A stretch of 64,000 bases of DNA, from assembly GCF_001593385.1 (NCBI RefSeq), contig NZ_LUVZ01000046.1:183749-247748 (forward strand), read 5' to 3'. The position numbers were made by a program, and so were the translations under genes. Shown here one piece after another: positions 53,774 to 61,703 of this stretch. How positions within the stretch are numbered: position 1 is the first letter of the stretch; each line of letters opens with the position of its first letter. Source of the DNA: Chryseobacterium cucumeris (GTDB taxonomy: Bacteria; Bacteroidota; Bacteroidia; Flavobacteriales; Weeksellaceae). The notes beneath the pieces were generated by a model, which did not search any database, was not told where the DNA came from, and was given only the letters and a program-made list of their open reading frames with translations.

Positions 53774-54802
53774 CTAGAGATCTCTATTTAAATTTTTATA
53801 CAAATCCAATCTGTTTACCTTCCCGTTGGGAGTTCTCGGAATTTCCCTGATGAAAATTATGTCTTTCGGCCTGTGGAAATTTTTCTCAAATGGTATTTCT
53901 GAAACTTTCCTTTTCACCTCATCAGATTCATCTCCTTCTATAATCAATATCAATTTCTGACCCAAACTTTCATCCGGCAGCCCTACAAATATGGCTTCGT
54001 TCGGGAGTTCTTTTTTTACCAAAGCTTCAAGGGTTTCAGGAAAAATCTTTGCGCCACCGGAATTAATCACATTGTCAATTCTTCCAAGAAATTTAAACTG
54101 TTTTTCATTCTTAATATAAACTAAGTCATTAGTTTGCAGTTCTTCAGCATTTACACTAGGTGCAAAAATTTTCAGGCAGCCTCTATCATCTAAAGAGATC
54201 GCTACATTTTCAAAAACGGTGAAATAATCTTCCTGCTCAGGCATCAATTGTTTCAAACCAATATGAGAAAGGGTTTCAGACATTCCATAGGTTTCAAAAA
54301 TACGGTTGGAAGGACTAAGGTTCATCTGCAGAATTTTACTTTTCAGGCTTTCTGAAACGGCGGCACCACCAATAATCAGGTTTTTAATCAGGTGAAGTTT
54401 TTCCAGTGAGTTTTCTACCTGAAGAGGCGTCATGGCACAAAAGTCTATTTCTTCTTCCAGATTTTCAACAGGGTTTAGAGAAGGATTGGTAATTATTAAT
54501 TTTAATTTTCTTTCTATAGAACGGACAACCATCATTTTTCCGGAAATGTATTCTACAGGCAGGCAAAGTAATGCCGTATCTCCTCCTTTTAATCCTAAAA
54601 AATTACAGGTCATCACTGCTGAATTGACCATTTTCTTTTTTTCAATTTCAAAGATTTTGGGCACTCCGGTAGAACCCGAAGTCTGGACATTTACTCCTGT
54701 TTTTTCTGAAAACCATTCTTCCAGAAAAATTTTTACTTTCTTTTCAAATTCAGTATCGAATGATAATTGATTAATATTGAGATTATTGAAGTCTATCAGC
54801 AT
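53774..54802 (-). CDS. menE: AMP-binding ligase, probable o-succinylbenzoate-CoA ligase
   Basis: An adenylate-forming enzyme that would activate o-succinylbenzoate for menaquinone synthesis. The 342 residues are short but contain the P-loop-like QTSGSTGVPKIFEI, the adenine-site IFETYGMSETLSH, FLGRIDNVINSGGAKIFPETLE and the terminal catalytic lysine in RTPNGKVNRLDL. The specificity is inferred from length and commonness in flavobacteria. Its 5' end overlaps by 20 bases the 3' end of the serine recombinase ORF from the neighbouring mobile element. Confidence 0.8.
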   Translation of the reverse strand: MLIDFNNLNINQLSFDTEFEKKVKIFLEEWFSEKTGVNVQTSGSTGVPKIFEIEKKKMVNSAVMTCNFLGLKGGDTALLCLPVEYISGKMMVVRSIERKLKLIITNPSLNPVENLEEEIDFCAMTPLQVENSLEKLHLIKNLIIGGAAVSESLKSKILQMNLSPSNRIFETYGMSETLSHIGLKQLMPEQEDYFTVFENVAISLDDRGCLKIFAPSVNAEELQTNDLVYIKNEKQFKFLGRIDNVINSGGAKIFPETLEALVKKELPNEAIFVGLPDESLGQKLILIIEGDESDEVKRKVSEIPFEKNFHRPKDIIFIREIPRTPNGKVNRLDLYKNLNRDL

Positions 54803-56498
54803 ATTTTCCGTGAATAAATTCTACAGTAAATTTAAAAAAAAATTCAAAAAGTTCTTGTATGTAAAGAAAAAAGCTGTAAATTTGCACCACTAAAACAAAC
54901 ACAGACTCATGGTGTAGCGGTAACACTACTGATTTTGGTTCAGTCATCTGGGGTTCGAATCCCTGTGAGTCTACAATCAAGGAGAAATGATCATTTTGAT
55001 CGTTTCTCTTTTTTTTTACACCTGCTAACTCATTATTAATCTGAAAGATGTGGTGTGCTATGGAGTTAATTCGGGCGGTTCGATAATGTTTTCCGTCAAA
55101 TTCCAATTTTTCAGGAAATATCGAACCAATTATTGCCCGCTTTGTCTCAATTCCCCCTTCTTGATAGTGTTTTCCGATATTTTGAAGTGTCTCTAAGGCT
55201 TGTTCGAGCAGTTTATCTATATTGTTAATTTGTGGAACAGAATTGATATTTAATTCTTCTTCCAACTTTGAAATTTGCTCTTTACATGCTCTCTTAATCT
55301 CCAAATATTCATCATCATCAATGATCTCTGACAGAAACTTATTTCGGGCAAAAGATAGTTTGTTATTCAGCGAGTCAATTTCGTGAGATATTTTCTTTTT
55401 CTCTTTTAATGGATCATTTATGAAGTTATGATAATTCTCCGTCAAAAGCATTTTAAGGTATTTTTTAACTGGTGCATTCATTTCAAATGTCATCAATCCA
55501 TCTTCAAAAACTTTATTGACAAGTTCCGCTCTTTCTCTGAACCCGCAGGTAGAATTACAATGGTAATAATAGTATCGATTATTTCGACCTCTCGAAGCAC
55601 TGGCAGTAATGGTCTTACCACAGTTAGGGCACGTTAGAAACCCTCGAAGAGGAAAGTTTTCCTGAACAGTGATTTTTGTGTTCGGTCTTTGAGGTCGTTT
55701 CTTACCATCTAGTATTTCTTGTACCTTGTCAAAAAGTTCCTCACTGATCAAAGGTTCATGTTGACCTTCTACAAAACAGGCTTCCTCATCTTTATGCTTT
55801 GGAACAAACACTTTACCGCAATAAATGGGATTACGAATAGCTATATGAAAAGATGTTCTGCTCACACTTTTTCTCAAAGACTCATTTATTTTAGTTCTTA
55901 TAGAGTTGCTTGCATAAATTCCTTTTGACAACTCATTAAATGCCCACTTCATTTTTGTTGCTTCCGGTTCTTTGATTGCAATATACTTTTTCCCATTCTC
56001 TGTAATCTTATTTGCGTATCCAAATGGAGCTTTGCCCATAACACGACCTTCTTTAACAGCTCTTCTCATTCCATAAAAAACATTCAATGCTCTTCGGTCG
56101 TTCTCGACCTCAGGCGCAGCCAGATAGATGGCTAACATCATTTTGTTTTCCGGGATGGAAAGATCAAGCGGTTGTTCAACGGCTTGTAAGTCCACACCTA
56201 ATTTTGATAGGATGCTTATCATCTGATAGGCATCGCCTGCGTTTCTGCTAAACCGATCCCATTTTGTAAACAAAATGACATTGGTTTTAGAACTTCTCTT
56301 CTTAAGTTCAGTCAAAAGCTTCTTCCATTCGGGACGGTTGAAAGATTTTGCAGAATGATCTTCATAAATGACATTACCAACAGTAAAATTATTTTGTGAA
56401 CAGAAACGTCTTAAACGTTCTTCCTGGTCTCTTTGGGAATAACCTTTATCTGCTTGTTCGTCTGTAGAAACACGAATATATAGATCTGCTGTTTTCAT
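54783..56498 (-). CDS. Large serine recombinase whose 3' end crosses tRNA-Gln
   Basis: A 571-residue site-specific recombinase. The resolvase domain (4-150) has the nucleophile Ser11 in YIRVSTDEQ. The recombinase domain (about 160-270) follows, then a zinc ribbon with Cys290, Cys293, Cys314 and Cys318, and a coiled coil (about 375-440). The ATG at 56498 is chosen; upstream residues to 56570 are not family-like. The frame does not stop inside the element: it continues antisense through the tRNA terminator, tRNA-Gln and its promoter, ending 20 bases inside menE. The last 62 residues therefore come from this host-like DNA. It probably catalyses integration and excision of the element. Confidence 0.88.
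   Translation of the reverse strand: MKTADLYIRVSTDEQADKGYSQRDQEERLRRFCSQNNFTVGNVIYEDHSAKSFNRPEWKKLLTELKKRSSKTNVILFTKWDRFSRNAGDAYQMISILSKLGVDLQAVEQPLDLSIPENKMMLAIYLAAPEVENDRRALNVFYGMRRAVKEGRVMGKAPFGYANKITENGKKYIAIKEPEATKMKWAFNELSKGIYASNSIRTKINESLRKSVSRTSFHIAIRNPIYCGKVFVPKHKDEEACFVEGQHEPLISEELFDKVQEILDGKKRPQRPNTKITVQENFPLRGFLTCPNCGKTITASASRGRNNRYYYYHCNSTCGFRERAELVNKVFEDGLMTFEMNAPVKKYLKMLLTENYHNFINDPLKEKKKISHEIDSLNNKLSFARNKFLSEIIDDDEYLEIKRACKEQISKLEEELNINSVPQINNIDKLLEQALETLQNIGKHYQEGGIETKRAIIGSIFPEKLEFDGKHYRTARINSIAHHIFQINNELAGVKKKRNDQNDHFSLIVDSQGFEPQMTEPKSVVLPLHHESVFVLVVQIYSFFLYIQELFEFFFKFTVEFIHGKYADRLQ
54855..54884 (+). promoter_or_regulatory. Promoter of tRNA-Gln
   Basis: TTG at 54855-54857, a 19-base spacer and TAAATTTG at 54877-54884 fit the Bacteroidota -33/-7 rule almost exactly. 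The first tRNA base is 19 bases downstream. Confidence 0.7.
54903..54973 (+). tRNA. tRNA-Gln (TTG anticodon)
   Basis: The acceptor stem AGACTCA/TGAGTCT closes perfectly. An anticodon stem ACTGA/TCAGT holds the loop TTTTGGT, so the anticodon is TTG for glutamine. The T arm is CTGGGGTTCGAATCCCTG and the discriminator base is A. CCA is not encoded. A promoter precedes it and a terminator follows. It marks the left boundary zone of the mobile element. Confidence 0.93.
54982..55017 (+). terminator. Terminator of tRNA-Gln
   Basis: GAGAAATGATCA pairs with TGATCGTTTCTC (one G-T) around TTT, followed by nine T. It lies inside the antisense recombinase ORF. Confidence 0.88.
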
Positions 56499-56581
56499 AA
56501 TTTTAAAATTTAATTCTGTTGAGTAATATTGAGGTATGGTAGAACAATAGAATGTCGGATTTATCAGCACTCAATATTCTA

Positions 56582-56758
56582 TTATGAGTATGATTTATGA
56601 TCAGTATCGAAATACTTTTTGATGACCATTAAGGTAAGATTGTATAGAAATTCCATTATTTGTTCAGCTTCCTCTTTTGTCAATTCCATACCTTCTGATC
56701 GGAAATATTCAATTACTTCCTCAATTGGTATTTTTTTTATTTCTTTTGTCTGAGACAT
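56582..56758 (-). CDS. Small element-borne protein, 58 residues
   Basis: This frame begins MSQTKEIKKIPIEEVIEYF and continues to YFDTDHKSYS. It is acidic and mostly helical (LTKEEAEQIMEFLYNLTLMVIKKY). It lies 83 bases upstream of the recombinase start in the same direction. Short proteins of this type are often found by recombinases in Bacteroidota elements (recollection). Function unknown; a recombination-directionality or regulatory role is only a guess. Confidence 0.6.
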   Translation of the reverse strand: MSQTKEIKKIPIEEVIEYFRSEGMELTKEEAEQIMEFLYNLTLMVIKKYFDTDHKSYS

Positions 56759-56896
56759 AAATGCAGAATTTCCCTAAATATAATTCAGAGAAATTCCATT
56801 TTATTAATGGTAAGTACCTTGGTGCACTCTTAGGCATCAAAAGTCTTAACCTAAATAAACCTCGCATTTTATTAGAGTCATTCTTCTGTTAAGTGT

Positions 56897-58546
56897 TTAA
56901 TCAGCAATTTTTTCACAGAGAGAATCAATCTCAAAATTCAATAATAATTTACCATCTATCACAACTTCTTTAAGTACCTCCATCAACTTGTCTACAATCA
57001 TTTTCATCTGATCTGCTTTCTCAGTGTTAACTTTTGCTATACTGTGATGTACGCTCATATTATAATCAGTAAAAGAAAATATATTACTAGAGAATTGATC
57101 AAATAGATAGTGGTATTTATGAATGTCCTTATCAGCATAGATGCATAATTGCCAAAGGGCTTCACTGGTCATATAATTAGGCAGATAAAATGCTTTTGCA
57201 TATATGTAAGTTCTGCAAAAGGACAGGAGAAATAATGCGAAGAGATTATCTACACCTTGATAATTTTTTTCTTCTCCATGGATCAGTTTATAAAACTGCA
57301 ATGAACTTTCCAATGTGCTCTTGTAATGGAAATGCAAGTCATTGTGCTGTGGATGATGAGGCATCTGCCAATGCGGTTCGGGATGATATTCGTCCGAGGA
57401 AAAGACCAAATGTTTGGCTTGCATAATGAAAACAAAGAAGCTCTGGTATTGATAAAGATTCTTTTGAATCCAGTACCGATCGTGACCGACCAATAAAAAT
57501 TTGTATTGAGTTCCAAAAAGGCTCGTCAAAGAATGAGTGATGGATTTTATTTTTTCATTATTGACATTCAAACCGATCAAAAGTAGATAGTAAGTGGTAA
57601 CTTTTCCATAGGTTGTTTGATGAAAGTAATAGATCTGCTCTAATTCTACAAAAGTCAGGATTCTGTCAATAGCTCTTTCAAGTATTTCATCTTTTGGATA
57701 TTCTTCCATTGGAAACAAATATTGGTCGACCTTATAAATTTCTTCATATTGCTTTTTGATCAGATGTTTCAATTCATAAAATCTAGCTTCGATGTATGTA
57801 AATAAGGAATCCTCAATGATGCGTAATGATTCAAACATTTCGTTGTTATAAATAATCTCATCTTCCTCAATCGCCTTCTTTGCTTCGTCAAAAAGTTCAG
57901 TTACAAAATATTCGTGTTGATTCTTTTTGACAAAAAATTGCTTGAGTTCCGGAATATAAATCAACAAATTATTTATCCTTTGATTGAGATCGATGTCACT
58001 TGTCCTATTTCCGGTATACAATTTCTCTAGATATTCCAGGTCATATTCTATCAGTTCTTCGAAAGAGGTGAAGATACTGTTATAAGAATCCTCTGAGATA
58101 AGTCTTTCTACCTGTACCCGATGGATTTCGTGGTCGTGGTGGAAAGAATCTTCGTACCGATTGAACTTTTTGTGATATTTTTTCCAGTTTCTATTGATCA
58201 AAAGTGAAGAACGTGAATCTTCTTTCTGATAGATCATTGATGACTGATGACAATGGTATTCTATGAATGGATCACCTTTTGAGAATTGGTATTCGATTCT
58301 GGAATAATCAATGAAATAAATATAGACCTGATATTGTTCTCTGACTTCGGCAACCCATCTTTTTGACTGCAATTTTAAAGCATCTGCATTTTTAGAAACG
58401 GAGATCAGTAGGTGTGATTTCGTTGAGTTCTTTTCCTGCTTGTGGAATATCTGAACAATTGAATAGTCGTGTACAAGCTGATCCAATGTATTTTCCAAGA
58501 ACTCGTTGACGAGAACTGAAAACGGAGATTTATTTGGCGTTTTCAT
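56897..58546 (-). CDS. Unknown protein, possible nucleotidyltransferase-like/HEPN-like architecture
   Basis: The 549 residues have three parts. Residues 1-115 look like a degenerate nucleotidyltransferase-type alpha/beta fold (SHLLISVSKNADALKLQSKRW, QVYIYFIDYSRIEYQFSKGDPF). A helical middle follows, then a second similar strand-helix unit at about 335-400 (YYLLLIGLNVNNEKIKSI, YKFLLVGHDRYW). The C-terminal 130 residues form a helical bundle reminiscent of HEPN domains, but the R-x4-6-H catalytic motif is not seen. It overlaps the upstream gene by 4 bases (ATGA) and ends an unknown three-gene operon. Confidence 0.65.
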   Translation of the reverse strand: MKTPNKSPFSVLVNEFLENTLDQLVHDYSIVQIFHKQEKNSTKSHLLISVSKNADALKLQSKRWVAEVREQYQVYIYFIDYSRIEYQFSKGDPFIEYHCHQSSMIYQKEDSRSSLLINRNWKKYHKKFNRYEDSFHHDHEIHRVQVERLISEDSYNSIFTSFEELIEYDLEYLEKLYTGNRTSDIDLNQRINNLLIYIPELKQFFVKKNQHEYFVTELFDEAKKAIEEDEIIYNNEMFESLRIIEDSLFTYIEARFYELKHLIKKQYEEIYKVDQYLFPMEEYPKDEILERAIDRILTFVELEQIYYFHQTTYGKVTTYYLLLIGLNVNNEKIKSITHSLTSLFGTQYKFLLVGHDRYWIQKNLYQYQSFFVFIMQAKHLVFSSDEYHPEPHWQMPHHPQHNDLHFHYKSTLESSLQFYKLIHGEEKNYQGVDNLFALFLLSFCRTYIYAKAFYLPNYMTSEALWQLCIYADKDIHKYHYLFDQFSSNIFSFTDYNMSVHHSIAKVNTEKADQMKMIVDKLMEVLKEVVIDGKLLLNFEIDSLCEKIAD

Positions 58547-59187
58547 AGCTGATCGTTTTTTGTTTCATAATCACTATCGTAGTATATAAAGATAGCCTCA
58601 ATAAATAAGCGAACCAAGGCAAACCATACCATCATATCGATATGTACACCCATTTCGGGATCGCTGTCAAATCCCAAAGTCTGTTTCAAAACAAAATCAG
58701 GATCTTTCATATTTTCTTGATATTTCTTAAAGTAATCAATTCCTACTATTGATAATATTAGTGGGAATAGCTCATTAATACATTCCTCGAAAGTGATTGC
58801 ATTCATTATATAATTTATGCTATCAAATTGAGTCACATCATCAACATTGCATTTATTCAAATTACCCTTATCCTTGTCAAAGTAAAAGTGAATGAGTAAT
58901 AACAGGCAGGACAGCAGTCCTGCCGTCTTGACATCCCGCCTGCTTGCATCTTTGATCTCAATCTCTCCTGATAATAATTTCTCCAATTCGTATTCTTGAA
59001 TCAAATCAGGATAGCTATCGAGCAATTCTGTAAGTCTGGGATTATTCAGTTGTTCACGCAGGCGGAATATACCTAATTCAAGATCTTCTCCTTGAGAATT
59101 CTGAACCAGAATATTTAATGCGATCTCAGCTTGCTCTCTTGTTTGTACAAGCTGTTTCTCTTTACTAAAGGGTGCGTTCTTTTTCAT
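58543..59187 (-). CDS. Unknown protein, 214 residues
   Basis: A mostly helical acidic protein. Visible are a hydrophobic helix at about 90-104 (TAGLLSCLLLLIHFYF) and another near the C-terminus (MMVWFALVRLFIEAIFIYYD), which might be membrane or core helices. No domain is recognised. The stop overlaps the start of the 549-residue gene by 4 bases, so the two are translationally coupled and probably made together. The upstream gene is 67 bases away. Confidence 0.7.
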   Translation of the reverse strand: MKKNAPFSKEKQLVQTREQAEIALNILVQNSQGEDLELGIFRLREQLNNPRLTELLDSYPDLIQEYELEKLLSGEIEIKDASRRDVKTAGLLSCLLLLIHFYFDKDKGNLNKCNVDDVTQFDSINYIMNAITFEECINELFPLILSIVGIDYFKKYQENMKDPDFVLKQTLGFDSDPEMGVHIDMMVWFALVRLFIEAIFIYYDSDYETKNDQL

Positions 59188-59254
59188 TTCAATAATTTTG
59201 CTTTAGTAAAGTTGAAAAAGGAATGAGGGATATTCTATTCCGAAAAGGGATATA

Positions 59255-59809
59255 TTATTCGGGATTGTCGATTTTTTTATTGTTGATCTTTTTGACACCT
59301 CTGTCACTCATTACCTGCGCTGCATCCAGCATTTTAACTAGGTAAATGTGCGGAGTGATGAGATCGTAATCAAATTCTTCCTTATATGGCGAAAGTGATA
59401 CGTGAACAATTTCATTAAGGAAAAACTCGTACTCTTCAAGTGTCTTGCATTTAAATGCTTTTTCAAAAACCAAAAACGGATCTTCATACTCTTCTTTGTT
59501 TAAAGATGCCTGACTTATGATCTGCCATTCTTCGGGAACATCTTTTATCTTCCATCTCTTAGCTTTGAATGTTAGCAGATAAGCTCCCCTTATAAATGAT
59601 CTTACAGCAGTATGAAAATCGAAGACGTCTCCCGGACGTTCTTTGTTACAGACCTCAGCCTTGTAGACAAACAGCATAATCTCGTTGAGTGTATTTTTAT
59701 AGCTGTCTACAGTACAGTAGTTAAAAAAAGCGTTGATTAGCTCAAAAGGATCTTCAATTTCGTATGTCGCCCAGAAATTGGTTTCCATCGATATTTTTAT
59801 CTTTTTCAT
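59255..59809 (-). CDS. Unknown protein, 184 residues
   Basis: A soluble, mainly helical protein with many aromatic residues (ETNFWATYEIEDPFELINAFFNYC, AVRSFIRGAYLLTFKAKRWK). No family is recognised. It is the first gene of the leftward unknown operon and is divergent from the XRE regulator, 179 bases apart, a usual arrangement for a regulated cassette. Confidence 0.7.
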   Translation of the reverse strand: MKKIKISMETNFWATYEIEDPFELINAFFNYCTVDSYKNTLNEIMLFVYKAEVCNKERPGDVFDFHTAVRSFIRGAYLLTFKAKRWKIKDVPEEWQIISQASLNKEEYEDPFLVFEKAFKCKTLEEYEFFLNEIVHVSLSPYKEEFDYDLITPHIYLVKMLDAAQVMSDRGVKKINNKKIDNPE

Positions 59810-59988
59810 AATAATAAAATTTAAAATCGAGAACTAAATTCTGGTCTTCAGTGTGAATAATCTATACTTTTTAGGAATAAAATATCCGATGGAATGGATA
59901 TTTTACAGGATAATTTTTTAACTTTACAATTCAGACGAATTAATAGAAATGGCTTTATCTTTAAGCCTTAAAAATTTTGATAACCGCT

Positions 59989-60393
59989 ATGGAACAGAAA
60001 ATACATCAAGGAAGAAATGTGAAACGCTTTAGAGAAATGCTTGGTATCAAGCAGGAAGCTTTAGCATTTGACTTGGGAGAGGAATGGAATCAAAAGAAAA
60101 TTTCTATGTTAGAACAGAAAGATATTATAGAAGATGACCTATTAAAAGCAATTTCTAATGCTCTAAAAATTCCTGTGGAAGCTTTTCAGAACTTTGATGA
60201 GGAACTAGCTGTTAATGTTATTGCTAATACGTTCGGGGATCATAGTATTGGATTTCAAAGAAATGACAATCCTACGTTTCATCCAGTTGAGCAAATTTTA
60301 AAAATTCACGAGGAAAAGATTGCTTTGTATGAAAGAATGCTGAAAGAAAAAGATGAAATGATGGCTAGACTTGAGAAGCTAATTAACAAATAA
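59989..60393 (+). CDS. XRE-type helix-turn-helix regulator
   Basis: The 134 residues have an N-terminal HTH (GRNVKRFREMLGIKQEALAFDLGEEWNQKKISMLEQK, 7-43), a middle domain (AVNVIANTFGD) and a C-terminal coiled coil (IHEEKIALYERMLKEKDEMMARLEKLINK). This protein type is frequent in flavobacterial accessory islands. A TTG start 12 bases upstream is less likely than the ATG. It probably controls the divergent three-gene operon. A terminator follows. Confidence 0.85.
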   Translation: MEQKIHQGRNVKRFREMLGIKQEALAFDLGEEWNQKKISMLEQKDIIEDDLLKAISNALKIPVEAFQNFDEELAVNVIANTFGDHSIGFQRNDNPTFHPVEQILKIHEEKIALYERMLKEKDEMMARLEKLINK

Positions 60394-60430
60394 AAATATA
60401 AGTAATTCGGGATAATTACTTTTTCATAGG

Positions 60431-60458
60431 AAAGGCTCAACTGATGGTTGAGCCTTTT
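60431..60458 (+). terminator. Intrinsic terminator after the XRE gene
   Basis: AAAGGCTCAAC and GTTGAGCCTTT form a perfect 11-bp stem with a TGATG loop. The following T run is short. Confidence 0.8.
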
Positions 60459-60552
60459 GCAAAAAAAGAAAAAAGTAATTGTTTTTAGATCCTGAAATTT
60501 GTTGCCAAAAATAAACACTGATTAAAACTTTTCTATAAACTCATTCCGCTAT

Positions 60553-61566
60553 ATGGAAAATATTATTGTTTCTTATCAAGATAATTTTTGGGGTAAAATA
60601 TCTCATCGAAAATTATTAGATGTTTTAATGGAGATAAAAAGTGATCAACACAAAATCATTACAGATCAATTAAGACATCATTATATAAGTGAAGATGGTC
60701 TTTATGGAATAAAAAAGAAAAAATTACCTGTTGCTACTTTTTGTGCAAATTTCAATGATTCCTCTAGAACAAAAGAAAATCTTAATAATTATAATTCATT
60801 AATGATTATTGATATAGATGATATTGGATTAGAAAATGTAAAGAATGTTTTTGAGTTATTATCTTCAGATATTTATCTGTTCGCTTTATGGTTATCACCT
60901 TCAGGTAATGGTATAAAGGGGTTAATACAAATTAGTTTTGAAGAAAATATAAATTCAAACGAAATTGATATCTGGCATTACTCTGCCTTTGCAAAAATCT
61001 CATCCTATTTTAAAGAAAAATATCAAATCGACTTAGATCAGAGCGGTAAAGATTTTACTCGACTTTGTTTTATTTCGCAAGATGACAATATTGTTATTAA
61101 AAACGACGAAATCACAGAAAAATTCTTAATAAAAAAGGATGCAAAATTAGAACTACAAACTACCACTGTAGCTCAAATTAGATCTATTAAAGGGGTAGTG
61201 AATGCGAAAGAAATGAAGAATATTCTTCATAATCCACTTAATAAAAATAGCCCAACAAAAAAGAAAGAAATTCAAAGCATTATAAAATTCCTAAATAAAA
61301 ATAAAAAATCAATTACCTATGAATACGATAACTGGTTACGAGTAGCGTTAGCTATTTCTAGCTCGTTTACTTATGATTTAGGGATCATTTTTTTTATTGA
61401 ACTAAGTAAAATGGATGAATCAAAATTTAACGAAATTAACTGCACTAATATGTTGAAGGAATGTTATATCAATAATAAAAAAATGATTAAATTTAACACA
61501 GTAATACATTTGGCGGTACAAAAAGGATTTATATATAAAAAAGATTTTGGTTTGGAGAGTAACTAA
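60553..61566 (+). CDS. BT4734-type (primase-like) protein with PriCT-2-like domain
   Basis: The 337 residues carry a BT4734-like N-terminal domain: acid motif LMIIDIDDIG (about 83-92), SPSGNGIKGLI (about 115-126) and SGKDFTRLCFIS (about 163-175), the layout of archaeo-eukaryotic primase-like catalytic cores. The C-terminal 100 residues (IKFLNKNKKSITYEYDNWLRVALAISSSF) resemble PriCT-2. It lacks the helicase/VirE part that usually follows in Bacteroidota elements, so the protein is short. The reverse transcriptase gene begins 137 bases later in the same direction. Very AT-rich. Confidence 0.75.
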   Translation: MENIIVSYQDNFWGKISHRKLLDVLMEIKSDQHKIITDQLRHHYISEDGLYGIKKKKLPVATFCANFNDSSRTKENLNNYNSLMIIDIDDIGLENVKNVFELLSSDIYLFALWLSPSGNGIKGLIQISFEENINSNEIDIWHYSAFAKISSYFKEKYQIDLDQSGKDFTRLCFISQDDNIVIKNDEITEKFLIKKDAKLELQTTTVAQIRSIKGVVNAKEMKNILHNPLNKNSPTKKKEIQSIIKFLNKNKKSITYEYDNWLRVALAISSSFTYDLGIIFFIELSKMDESKFNEINCTNMLKECYINNKKMIKFNTVIHLAVQKGFIYKKDFGLESN

Positions 61567-61569
61567 ACG

Positions 61570-61700
61570 GTAACTTATTTAATGAGTGGATCGTGTTGGC
61601 ACTACTGGATATAAAAATCGGTTCACACCGCAGTAGTTGGTAAGTTGGCAATTGTCAGTATTATGGTTTAAAATCGGGGACTCTCCATCCATTATTTATT
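61570..61700 (+). ncRNA. Candidate structured RNA upstream of the reverse transcriptase
   Basis: The gap has two nested complementary pairs: outer AACTTA (61572-61577) with TAAGTT (61641-61646), and inner ACTACTG (61601-61607) with CAGTAGT (61631-61637). Right arms are 3 bases apart, so the helices could stack. It is distinctly less AT-rich than the genes around it (GGATCGTGTTGGC, CGGGGACTCTCC). Such a folded leader next to a reverse transcriptase suggests a template or primer RNA, as in retrons or DRT systems. No expression evidence; unproven. Confidence 0.45.
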
Positions 61701-61703
61701 TTT

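Noticed and set aside
56759..56896. Possible additional small gene between the 58-residue ORF and the 549-residue gene
   Set aside because: No frame with start, reasonable length and composition was found.
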